Source of the DNA: Flavobacterium sp. AED
GTDB lineage: Bacteria; Bacteroidota; Bacteroidia; Flavobacteriales; Flavobacteriaceae
Reading direction: 5' to 3'
NCBI RefSeq assembly: GCF_000812945.1
Contig: NZ_JSYM01000001.1
Location: forward strand, 372,001 to 436,000
Length of the DNA: 64,000 bases
In this document: positions 17,156-25,128 of the stretch, one piece after another
How positions within the stretch are numbered: the first letter of the stretch is position 1
Layout: the number at the start of each line of letters is the position of its first letter
Translations under genes and position numbers: made by a program
Notes under the pieces: model-generated
Database searches by the model: none
What the model saw: only the letters and a program-made list of their open reading frames with translations
What the model was told of the DNA's origin: nothing

Positions 17156-18356
17156 ATTCGATTTCTTCTAGATTTTCATTGAAAGCTGAAGGTAATAGGG
17201 TAGGGATGAATTTTATCAAAATTGGTAATAATAAACTTCCGCCCGGTAGTAAAAATATGGTCAAAGAAGGAATGGTTTTACAAATATCCAGTAATTGTTT
17301 TTTTACTTTTTTCTTTTCTTTTTCATCCAAATCTCTTCGGGTAGAATAGGCTAACAGAAGCATTAACTCTTTGCTTTGAACAATTTCCTTTAGCAATCTA
17401 CTTTTATTACGGCTGACCAAAGTAACAACACTTTGAGTGGTCTGGTCGTAAAAGTGTTTGACTGGATTCGAGTAATTGAAATAGGGAATTTCTTTTTTAT
17501 GTTTAGTAATGAATTCATTAGTGCTGTTTATGCTCTGATTAACAAAATCATCTGATATAGATAGTGTTTCAGCTAATGAATGTAAAAAATAAGCTTCATT
17601 ATTTTCAATTATTCCATCACTCCACAGCGCCATTCCGGCAATATCGATTAAATAATATTTTTCTAATTCATTTGTAAAATAATCCAATTGAAGTGTTTCC
17701 AGACTTTGAACAGAAACTTTCGAAAATTTGCTGTAACGAATAGAAGCTTCAAAAAGTTTAATTAACAGATCATCATATTGAGATTTGTTTGACTTAATTT
17801 TTAGAGCCAGTGTGACAAGATTAACAATCGTCTCTTCAATTTTCTTCAAGTATTTCTCAGGAATTACTCCATGAATTAAATATTGGCGAAAAGCAACAAC
17901 ATCAATAAACAAAAGTGCATTCGTAACAAGATGGGAGAAATTTTTACTGATGATGGTGTCATTGGTTTGAACGCGTTCATCAATTATTTTTTCCAGTGTT
18001 AAGGAAAGAGAATTTTTAGGAAGTATTTTTTTGAATAAATTAAATCCTTGAGGATTCATTTGATTGTAAAAAGTAACCGCTTCTTTTATGAAATTTTCAG
18101 AACTGATTTCTTCTTTTGTCAAACAAAAAACATCGTATAATGTGTTTAATAAAGCAACTTTAGAAATCTCTTCTTTAAACCAGCCTTTGGTTTCAATAGT
18201 GTTTACTGTCTCAAATGTAATGATGTGACCGTATATAAAACCTGTATTTCTAACTTTTTGATAAAATGAATCAGTAGTTTTAGAAACAGTTTCGTTTGAA
18301 AATTTTTGTTCAATAAAAAATTTATCTATCCAACCTGATGCCGAAGGGTTAATCAT
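17154..18356 (-). CDS. LETM1-related protein with TerB-like middle
   Basis: This 400-aa protein ends with LLPGGSLLLPILIKFIPTLLPSAF, the membrane-associated block shared with mitochondrial LETM1, preceded by a basic KKKVKKQLLDICKTIPSLT segment. The middle (IAGMALWSDGIIENNEAYFLHSLAETL) resembles the acidic helices of TerB-type domains. I recall the name LETM1-related biofilm-associated protein for flavobacterial homologues, but the function is not shown by the sequence. Its stop codon overlaps the terminator shared with can. Ion transport by homology to LETM1 would be speculation. Confidence 0.7.
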   Translation of the reverse strand: MINPSASGWIDKFFIEQKFSNETVSKTTDSFYQKVRNTGFIYGHIITFETVNTIETKGWFKEEISKVALLNTLYDVFCLTKEEISSENFIKEAVTFYNQMNPQGFNLFKKILPKNSLSLTLEKIIDERVQTNDTIISKNFSHLVTNALLFIDVVAFRQYLIHGVIPEKYLKKIEETIVNLVTLALKIKSNKSQYDDLLIKLFEASIRYSKFSKVSVQSLETLQLDYFTNELEKYYLIDIAGMALWSDGIIENNEAYFLHSLAETLSISDDFVNQSINSTNEFITKHKKEIPYFNYSNPVKHFYDQTTQSVVTLVSRNKSRLLKEIVQSKELMLLLAYSTRRDLDEKEKKKVKKQLLDICKTIPSLTIFLLPGGSLLLPILIKFIPTLLPSAFNENLEEIE

Positions 18357-18442
18357 TACTTTAATTTGAAGCTACAAAGCTATGTTTTTTTATGGTTGTG
18401 TAGAAAAGTTTAGGTTAAGTTTTAATTATTTTAGTGAAAATA

Positions 18443-19012
18443 TTAATCTCTGGACTTTTTATTTTGAGAACAAAGATTTATGATTTCGGTTATCCTATTA
18501 TTTCTAGTTTCTTCTCTTTTAGCCTGATTGAGCCAATAAAGATAGCTTTTCCTGTACGAAGGGCTAAAATTTTTGTAGTTTTCGAATGCAACGTTATTTT
18601 GGTCAAAAGCCATTTCTAAATCTAATGGAATAATCAAATCCTCCACAGCATCTAATGAAGTCCAAGAACCATTTTTTTTAGCAGTTTCAATTTTTGCTAA
18701 TCCACTTTCATGCATCAAATTTTTTTCGATGAGTTTTTCGATATATGTTTTATTGAGTTTGCTCCATACGCTTTTATCTTTTCTGGGAGAAAACACTTGT
18801 TTTCTGCGGTCTTCGTCCATTTTTCTTACTGTTGAATCAATCCAACCAAAACAAATGGCAACTTGAACTGCTTCTTCCCATCGCATACTTTCAAATTCAC
18901 TATTTACCCTATAAAAAATGAGATACACCCCTTTTGAAGAATGATGATTTTGATGCAACCAATCACGCCATTCTTCTGTGTTTTTAAAATAGTGGTGCTC
19001 TTTATCTTCCAA
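18443..19012 (-). CDS. YdeI/OmpD-associated family protein
   Basis: This 189-aa soluble protein has the family pattern of an N-terminal region with EEWRDWLHQNH and the block AICFGWIDSTVRKMDEDRRKQ followed by RKDKSVWSKLNK, and a C-terminal YRKSYLYWLNQAKREETRNNR. These are hallmarks of the YdeI/OmpD-associated family, which has no agreed biochemical role. It lies 15 bp downstream of the SOD gene on the same strand and may be cotranscribed with it. Confidence 0.8.
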   Translation of the reverse strand: MEDKEHHYFKNTEEWRDWLHQNHHSSKGVYLIFYRVNSEFESMRWEEAVQVAICFGWIDSTVRKMDEDRRKQVFSPRKDKSVWSKLNKTYIEKLIEKNLMHESGLAKIETAKKNGSWTSLDAVEDLIIPLDLEMAFDQNNVAFENYKNFSPSYRKSYLYWLNQAKREETRNNRITEIINLCSQNKKSRD

Positions 19013-19027
19013 TTGGGATTTAAAAAA

Positions 19028-19555
19028 CTACTTAATAATAGCGGAACATGCTACTCTTGCACCAGCATTACCGGCGGGTTGAGAAACATAATCATCAGTT
19101 CCTTGGTGAACTATTAGTCCTTTTCCTAAAATATCTTTTGTCGCATCTCCACAACCTATACACCATTCATCAGTTGTTAATGTAATGGTCCCATTTCCTT
19201 TTTCATCAGCTGTAAAATTACCTATGTCACCTTTGTGATATTCGCCAACGCCCCATTTTCCATGTTTTTTGAATGTTGGGTTCCAGTGTCCACCTGCAGA
19301 ACTTCCATCAGCGGCAGTACAATCTGATTTCTCATGGATGTGTATCGCATGAACACCCGGTTTTAGCCCGGCTAATTTTGCTACAAAAGTTACTTTACCA
19401 TTTTTTTCTTCAAAAGTTGCAGTTCCGGAAACGGTACTGTTGCTTTTAGGTTCAAAAACAATATTCAATTTTTTTGAATTACTTGAATCGCTGCTAGTTT
19501 TACAACCTATAATCACAACAACAATTAGGACAATGGATAGAAATATTTTTTTCAT
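19028..19555 (-). CDS. Cu/Zn superoxide dismutase family lipoprotein
   Basis: Starting at the ATG of MKKIFLSIVL, the protein is 175 aa with a lipobox (VVIIGC), so it is probably anchored in the envelope. It converts superoxide to O2 and H2O2. The copper ligands are in HAIHIHEKSDC, followed by AGGHWNP and KHGKWGVGEYHKGDIGN (bridging/zinc region), and the C-terminal GLIVHQGTDDY, GNAGARVACS supplies the last His, the Arg and the disulfide Cys. An upstream in-frame ATG (19624) adds residues that would bury the signal, so I did not use it. Confidence 0.9.
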   Translation of the reverse strand: MKKIFLSIVLIVVVIIGCKTSSDSSNSKKLNIVFEPKSNSTVSGTATFEEKNGKVTFVAKLAGLKPGVHAIHIHEKSDCTAADGSSAGGHWNPTFKKHGKWGVGEYHKGDIGNFTADEKGNGTITLTTDEWCIGCGDATKDILGKGLIVHQGTDDYVSQPAGNAGARVACSAIIK

Positions 19556-19789
19556 GACTCGTTTTATTTCAAAGGTAAGAAAATTTTGGGTTGCAGATAA
19601 TAGAATTAGATTTTTATATTCCAATTTAGTAGGAATTATACAATATTCATTTTAAATTCTTAATCTATTTATTTGTAGTTTTGAATGCAGTAGCAATTGA
19701 TCCAAAAGTGATTACGAACGATGCTTTCGAATCAAATAAAACCAAAAACCTAAAATTTTTCCTACAGAAGAATATAAAATTAGTTTAAA

Positions 19790-20704
19790 ATGAAGCACAA
19801 AGAATTAGCTATTATTAGTTGGAGTTTATTAAAACGAACGTATCAGGAATTTAATGATGATAATGCTATAAAACTTAGCGCCTCATTATCGTATTACACT
19901 ATATTTTCATTACCACCATTGTTAATTATTATTTTATCTATTTTTAGTTTTTTCTTTGGAAGAGATGCAGTTACCGGAAGATTTTTTGGACAAATTAATG
20001 GAATGGTTGGCAACGAAGCTGCGATTCAAATTCAAGAAACCATTAAGAATATTGAATTGTCTGACAGTATAACATTTGCAACAATACTTGGAGGAATTAT
20101 GCTGCTAATAGGCGCTTCGGGTGTATTTGCTGAAATACAAAGTTCCATTAATTTTATTTGGGGTTTAAAAGCTAAACCTAATAAAGGAATTATGAAATTC
20201 ATTAAAAACAGACTGATGTCATTCTCTATGATTGCTTCAGTTGGGTTTTTATTGATGGTCAGTTTGATGGTAAACACTGTAATGGATGTTATAAATACTC
20301 GATTACTCGTTTATTTTCCTGATGCAATGGTTTATATATTTTATGCTTTTAATATCTTGGTTTTATTTGCAACGACAACCATGCTGTTCTCTATTATTTT
20401 CAAAACACTACCGGATGGTAATATCGCTTGGAAAGATGCTTTGATAGGTGCTAGTTTTACTTCTTTTTTCTTTATGTTTGGCAAATTCGCCATTGGTTTT
20501 TATTTGGGAAGTTCAACGGTAGCAACTGTTTATGGTGCTGCAGGTTCAATAATAATAATTTTAATTTGGGTATACTATTCGGCTATAATCTTATATTTTG
20601 GAGCTGAATTTACTAAAGTATATGCCAATGCACATGGAAAAAAAATCATTCCAAATGGATATGCTGTTGAAATTAAGGTGGAAGTTATAGAGATTAAAAA
20701 ATAA
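19790..20704 (+). CDS. YihY/BrkB-family inner-membrane protein
   Basis: This 304-aa protein has about six membrane helices and the family blocks NAIKLSASLSYYTIFSLPPLL near the start and TVYGAAGSIIIILIWVYYSA...YFGAEFTKVYA near the end. The family was once called ribonuclease BN in error; the true function is unknown, with transporter-like roles proposed. It is transcribed alone and divergently from the SOD gene. Confidence 0.88.
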   Translation: MKHKELAIISWSLLKRTYQEFNDDNAIKLSASLSYYTIFSLPPLLIIILSIFSFFFGRDAVTGRFFGQINGMVGNEAAIQIQETIKNIELSDSITFATILGGIMLLIGASGVFAEIQSSINFIWGLKAKPNKGIMKFIKNRLMSFSMIASVGFLLMVSLMVNTVMDVINTRLLVYFPDAMVYIFYAFNILVLFATTTMLFSIIFKTLPDGNIAWKDALIGASFTSFFFMFGKFAIGFYLGSSTVATVYGAAGSIIIILIWVYYSAIILYFGAEFTKVYANAHGKKIIPNGYAVEIKVEVIEIKK

Positions 20705-20805
20705 TAAAATGAAGATTCCAATTTTTTAGATTTTAAGAGTATTCGATACGATTTTTATAACTCTTTATTTTTTGTACTATTTTTTTAAAACCTGAAAATT
20801 GGCAA

Positions 20806-20813
20806 TATTTTTG
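20806..20813 (+). promoter_or_regulatory. -7 promoter box for META-domain lipoprotein
   Basis: TATTTTTG matches TAnnTTTG and lies 34 bp before the ATG, with a T-rich -33 region. Confidence 0.45.
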
Positions 20814-20847
20814 TTCTATTCTAAAGTATAAAATTAAAAACATTTAT

Positions 20848-21276
20848 ATGAAAAAAAATATTTTGACACTGACCGTTTTATGTTTGGCATTTATATCTTG
20901 TAATTCAGCTAAAACAGCAATGAATAATACGATTTCTCTTGAAGGAACTTGGGAGTTAAATTATGTTACAGGACCAAGAATAGCTTTTGATGGATTATAT
21001 CCAAATACAAAACCGACAATCACTTTTAACTTGAAAGAAAGTAGTGTTTCAGGAAGCAACAGTTGCAACCGGTATTCAGGGAAATTAAATGTTGAAGGCA
21101 ATAAAATCAGTTTTAAAGACCCAATGGCTATGACTAGAATGTTTTGCCCTGGGGAAGGTGAAAATATTTACATGTCTGCACTTCAGAAAATAGATTCCTA
21201 TTCCATTTCAGAAGATGGGAAAACATTGAATTTCATCATGGGTGACATCGCAATGATGCGTTTTGAGAAAAAATAA
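20848..21276 (+). CDS. META-domain (HslJ-like) lipoprotein
   Basis: This 142-aa protein has a lipoprotein signal (LAFISCNSAK, Cys about residue 18). The META domain is visible as EGTWELNYVTG, GSNSCNRYSGKLNVEGNKISF, MAMTRMFCPG and ISEDGKTLNFIMGD. E. coli HslJ of this family is a heat-inducible outer-membrane protein linked to novobiocin resistance; the molecular role is unknown. Two Cys (in NSCN and MFCPG) are a common pair in the domain. It has its own promoter box. Confidence 0.85.
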   Translation: MKKNILTLTVLCLAFISCNSAKTAMNNTISLEGTWELNYVTGPRIAFDGLYPNTKPTITFNLKESSVSGSNSCNRYSGKLNVEGNKISFKDPMAMTRMFCPGEGENIYMSALQKIDSYSISEDGKTLNFIMGDIAMMRFEKK

Positions 21277-21374
21277 ATTCAATTTTTTTAAATTTAATTT
21301 TAGAAATTTTGAAAGTATATTGAAGTGATACGGAATTATAAAGTCATTATCGTTTACTATTAAAAATAGGTATT

Positions 21375-21896
21375 ATGAAAAAGAAAACAGCAATTTTAGT
21401 AATTTTTATTTCACTGCTTGTTACAGCAACTTATGCTCAGGAAAAAAGTAAAAAACAAGTAAGGGAAGAACGTAAAATGGAAAAACAAAAACAGATAGCT
21501 GCTTTGGTTGATTCTAAGGCGTTTGTTTTTATTGGGCGGACAGCTTTGCCTCAAGGATTCAGGACTATGGATTTGACCACTAATCCTAATTATGTACAAT
21601 TTGAGCCAAATAAAATTAAGAGTGAAATGCCTTTTTTTGGTACAGCTTATAGTGGTGTTGCTTACGGTAGGGATGGTGGATTAAATTTTGAAGGAAGTCC
21701 ACAGGAATTTACTATTGAAAAAAAGAAAAATGCATATCAAATTGAAACAGTTGTTAAGGGAGAGACTGATATATTCACATTGTTTCTTTCCGTTTCTTTT
21801 GGAGGTAACACAACACTTACCATTAATTCTAACAATCGAAGTTCGATTTCCTATAACGGAGAAATTAGACCTATAGAAACAAAGGGAGGTAAGTAG
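21375..21896 (+). CDS. DUF4251-type secreted protein
   Basis: This 173-aa protein has a signal peptide (MKKKTAILVIFISLLVTATYAQ), a charged linker (SKKQVREERKMEKQKQ) and a beta-rich domain. Blocks such as DLTTNPNYVQF, FFGTAYSGVAYGRDGGLNF and SSISYNGEIRPI match what I remember of the DUF4251 family of Bacteroidota envelope proteins. The function is unknown. A terminator follows the stop. Confidence 0.75.
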   Translation: MKKKTAILVIFISLLVTATYAQEKSKKQVREERKMEKQKQIAALVDSKAFVFIGRTALPQGFRTMDLTTNPNYVQFEPNKIKSEMPFFGTAYSGVAYGRDGGLNFEGSPQEFTIEKKKNAYQIETVVKGETDIFTLFLSVSFGGNTTLTINSNNRSSISYNGEIRPIETKGGK

Positions 21897-21921
21897 GAGA
21901 AAATCAATATAATGAAAATGA

Positions 21922-21959
21922 AAAAAACCGTCTTGTTTTGAGGAACAAGGCGGTTTTTT
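21922..21959. terminator. Terminator after the DUF4251 gene
   Basis: The hairpin AAAACCGTCTTGTT/AACAAGGCGGTTTT (one G-U pair) is flanked by A and T runs. It also lies just downstream of the beta-oxidation operon on the other strand. Confidence 0.85.
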
Positions 21960-21993
21960 AATAAATAAATAAACTAAAAACTATTTTTATGTG

Positions 21994-23799
21994 TTAGAAA
22001 CAATATTCGTTTTCTGCCACTAATTTGGTAGTGATTATTTCTCTTAACCCTACAATATTTGGCATATTCGTATATTTTGTAAAACGGCGTAAACCCATTA
22101 ACATCATACGTTGTTCATCACCTTCAGCAAAAGAAATTACACTTTCTTTACCTTTTTGAGTAACGGTATCTACTGCTTTATACAAATACAATTTAGCCAT
22201 GGCAATTTGCTCTTGGACTTTGGCTTCGCCTTCTTTTTTGGCTAATTTTTCAGTTCTAAGAATAGTGCTTTCTGCCATGTAGATTTCGATTAAAATATCT
22301 GAAGCAGCCATTAATAACTGTTGGTGTGCATCTAAATCAGGACCATATTTTTGAACTGCTCCACCTGCAACCATTAAAAATGCTTTTTTCAATTTACCAA
22401 TCATTTCTTTTTCTTCAGCAAATAATTCAGAATAATCAGGTGTATCAAAAGAAGGAATTCCCATTAATTCTTCTTGTACTTTTGATGCTGGTCCAAGTAA
22501 ATCAACGTGACCTTTCATTGCTTTTTTGATTAACATTCCTACAGATAGCATTCTGTTGATTTCGTTGGTTCCTTCGTAAATACGAGCAATTCTGGCATCT
22601 CTCCAAGCACTTTCCATTGGAGTATCTTCAGAAAATCCCATACCACCGAAGATTTGAATTCCTTCATCTGCACAATTTTGAATATCTTCAGAAACAGCCA
22701 CTTTTAGAATTGAACATTCAATGGCGTACTCTTCAATCCCTTTTAATTCTGCTTCTTGATGGGTAGCTCCTTCCGTTTCACGAGACGCAATTCGATCTTC
22801 AATATCTTTTGCTGCACGATAAGTAGCACTTTCTCCGGCATAACAGGAAGTTGCCATTTCGGCTAATTTTGCTCGGATGGCTCCAAACTGAGAAATAGCG
22901 GTATTGAATTGTATTCTTTCATTAGCGTATTTTGTTGCGTTTGAAATAACTCTGCGTTGGGCATCCAAACAGGCTGCTGCCAATTTGATTCGACCTACAT
23001 TCAAGGCATTCATGGCTATTTTGAAACCATTTCCTCTTTCGGATAACATGTTTTCAACAGGAACTTTTGTATCTGCAAAGAAAACCTGACGCGTAGAAGA
23101 GGAGCGAATTCCTAATTTATGTTCTTCTTCGTTCATAGAAATACCATTACTTGGATCGTTTTCTACGATAAAGCCAGTTATATTTTTATCATCTCCTATG
23201 CGGGCAAAAACAATAAAGACATTACAAAAACCTGCATTTGTAATCCACATTTTTTGTCCTGTGATTTTATAATGCGTCCCATCGTCAGATAAGACCGCTT
23301 TTGTTTTTCCGGAATTGGCATCACTACCAGCGCCTGGTTCCGTCAAACAGTACGCTCCAAACCATTCGCCAGAGGCTAATTTTGTTACGTATTTTTGTTT
23401 TTGTTCTTCAGTACCATACAACGTAATTGGCATTGTTCCAATTCCGGTATGTGCTCCAAAAGCAGAAGAAAATGAACCTGTTGCTCCCGAAATATAATCG
23501 CAAACCAAAACAGTATTTACAAATCCCATCCCCATTCCACCATAAGCTTCAGGAACTGCGATACTCAAAAATCCCATTTCAGCTGCCTTTTGCATACTTT
23601 CTACCGTTAAGGCAAAATCTCTTTTTTCAAAACGGTCTTTATTAGGCCAGATTTCTTTGTCTACAAACTCTTTTACAGAGTCACGCATCATTAATTGTTC
23701 TTCATTAAAATCTTCAGGAGTGAAGACATCTTCGCACTTTGTTTCTTTAACCAAAAACTGACCACCACGGGTTACGTTTTTTTCAATTGTATCTGCCAT
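21994..23799 (-). CDS. Acyl-CoA dehydrogenase, long form
   Basis: From MADTIEKNVTRGGQF the protein is 601 aa, longer than the usual 380-aa acyl-CoA dehydrogenases. It has the FAD/acyl-CoA core (AYCLTEPGAGSDANSGKTKA, KMWITNAGFCNVF, QIFGGMGFSEDTPMES, RIYEGTNEINR) and a C-terminal helical extension of ~170 residues, as in the VLCAD/ACAD9 type. It catalyses the first step of fatty-acid beta-oxidation. The in-frame ATG at 23874 lies inside the intergenic hairpin and is an unlikely start. It is the last gene of the fad operon. Confidence 0.9.
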   Translation of the reverse strand: MADTIEKNVTRGGQFLVKETKCEDVFTPEDFNEEQLMMRDSVKEFVDKEIWPNKDRFEKRDFALTVESMQKAAEMGFLSIAVPEAYGGMGMGFVNTVLVCDYISGATGSFSSAFGAHTGIGTMPITLYGTEEQKQKYVTKLASGEWFGAYCLTEPGAGSDANSGKTKAVLSDDGTHYKITGQKMWITNAGFCNVFIVFARIGDDKNITGFIVENDPSNGISMNEEEHKLGIRSSSTRQVFFADTKVPVENMLSERGNGFKIAMNALNVGRIKLAAACLDAQRRVISNATKYANERIQFNTAISQFGAIRAKLAEMATSCYAGESATYRAAKDIEDRIASRETEGATHQEAELKGIEEYAIECSILKVAVSEDIQNCADEGIQIFGGMGFSEDTPMESAWRDARIARIYEGTNEINRMLSVGMLIKKAMKGHVDLLGPASKVQEELMGIPSFDTPDYSELFAEEKEMIGKLKKAFLMVAGGAVQKYGPDLDAHQQLLMAASDILIEIYMAESTILRTEKLAKKEGEAKVQEQIAMAKLYLYKAVDTVTQKGKESVISFAEGDEQRMMLMGLRRFTKYTNMPNIVGLREIITTKLVAENEYCF

Positions 23800-23850
23800 T
23801 TTGTTATTTTTTAATATGTTTTTTTTATAATCTAAATCCTCGATATAGTC

Positions 23851-23946
23851 ATTGCGACAAAGGAGGAATCTCAATAGTTAATTCTGCAATACTGGTAAAG
23901 ATTCCTCCTTTGTTGCAATAACAAATAGGAGGGGAATCTTTGACTA
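23851..23946. repeat. Intergenic palindromic repeat in the beta-oxidation operon
   Basis: Arms 23851-23871 and 23899-23919 are inverted copies differing at one of 21 positions (core ACAAAGGAGGAATCT). A third, looser direct copy (AGGAGGGGAATCTTTGACTA) lies at about 23927-23946 and reaches the thiolase stop codon. It looks like a dispersed intergenic repeat that would fold as a hairpin in the mRNA between the thiolase and dehydrogenase genes. Confidence 0.7.
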
Positions 23947-25125
23947 TAAAAGTTCGTAAATTCCTGCTGAACCTTGTCCAGTCCCTACACACATAGAAAC
24001 AATTCCGTATTTGCTCCCTCTGCGTTTCATTTCGTCGAATAGTTGAACAGAAAGTTTTGCACCTGTACAACCCAGTGGGTGGCCTAATGCAATCGCTCCA
24101 CCATTGACATTGATGATATCAGGATTTAGATTTAGTTCTCTGGTTACTGCCAATGCTTGTGATGCAAAAGCTTCGTTAAGTTCTATTAAATCAATATCAT
24201 TCAAGGTTAAACCCGCTTGTTTCAATGCTTTTGGAATCGCTTTTACAGGTCCAATTCCCATAATTCTTGGTTCGACTCCTGCCGAAGCAAAGTTGACCAA
24301 ACGGGCGATAGGAGTGAGGTTCAATTCTTTTACCATTTCTTCACTCATGATTAGAACAAAAGCGGCTCCATCACTCATTTGGGATGAATTTCCCGCAGTT
24401 ACGCTTCCGTTAGCTTCAAATACAGGTCTTAAACCTGCTAATGCTTCTACAGAAGTTCCTGCTCTTGGACCTTCATCTTTATTTACGATATACGATTTAG
24501 TTTCTTTTTTACCATTTTCATTGATAAACGTTTGTTCTATAGTAATTGGAACAATTTGTTTGTCAAATTTACCTTCAGCTTGTGCTTTTAAGGCTTTCAT
24601 ATGCGATTGGTACGCAAATTCATCTTGGTCAGCACGAGATACATTGAATTGTTTGGCAACCGCTTCTGCAGTTAGTCCCATTCCCCAATAATAGTCCTCG
24701 TTTCCTGCTTTTGCAACGGCATAATCCGGAGTAGGTTTGTAGCCTCCCATTGGAATAAAACTCATGCTTTCGGCACCACCAGCAATAATACAGTCGGCCA
24801 TTCCTGACTGGATTTTGGCTGTAGCCATTCCGATTGTTTCTAATCCCGAGGCACAATATCTGTTTACGGTTACACCAGGAACGTCTTCGATTTTCAATCC
24901 CATCAAAGAGATTAATCGTCCCACGTTTAGTCCTTGTTCCGCTTCTGGCATTGCATTTCCTACCATAACGTCGTCAATGCGTTTTTTGTCGAAATCAGGC
25001 AACTCATTCATCATAAACTGAATCGTTTCTGCTGCCAATTCATCGGGTCTTTTAAATCTAAAAACTCCTTTTGGTGCTTTCCCTACCGCAGTACGATAAG
25101 CTTTAACTATATATGCTGTTTTCAT
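23944..25125 (-). CDS. fadA: Acetyl-CoA C-acyltransferase (3-ketoacyl-CoA thiolase)
   Basis: This 393-aa thiolase cleaves 3-ketoacyl-CoA in the last step of beta-oxidation. The acyl-carrying cysteine is C91 in NRYCASGLETIGMA. The active-site His is in GGAIALGHPLGCTGA, and the second Cys is in SMCVGTGQGSAG. It begins 3 bp after the stop of the fused dehydrogenase/hydratase gene, so the two are translationally close and form the usual FadBA pair. A biosynthetic acetyl-CoA acetyltransferase would look similar, but the operon favours degradation. Confidence 0.93.
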   Translation of the reverse strand: MKTAYIVKAYRTAVGKAPKGVFRFKRPDELAAETIQFMMNELPDFDKKRIDDVMVGNAMPEAEQGLNVGRLISLMGLKIEDVPGVTVNRYCASGLETIGMATAKIQSGMADCIIAGGAESMSFIPMGGYKPTPDYAVAKAGNEDYYWGMGLTAEAVAKQFNVSRADQDEFAYQSHMKALKAQAEGKFDKQIVPITIEQTFINENGKKETKSYIVNKDEGPRAGTSVEALAGLRPVFEANGSVTAGNSSQMSDGAAFVLIMSEEMVKELNLTPIARLVNFASAGVEPRIMGIGPVKAIPKALKQAGLTLNDIDLIELNEAFASQALAVTRELNLNPDIINVNGGAIALGHPLGCTGAKLSVQLFDEMKRRGSKYGIVSMCVGTGQGSAGIYELL

Positions 25126-25128
25126 TTG

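Noticed and set aside
24104..24691. 195-codon plus-strand ORF opposite the thiolase gene
   Set aside because: It is a shadow of the minus-strand thiolase, which has full catalytic motifs and operon context.
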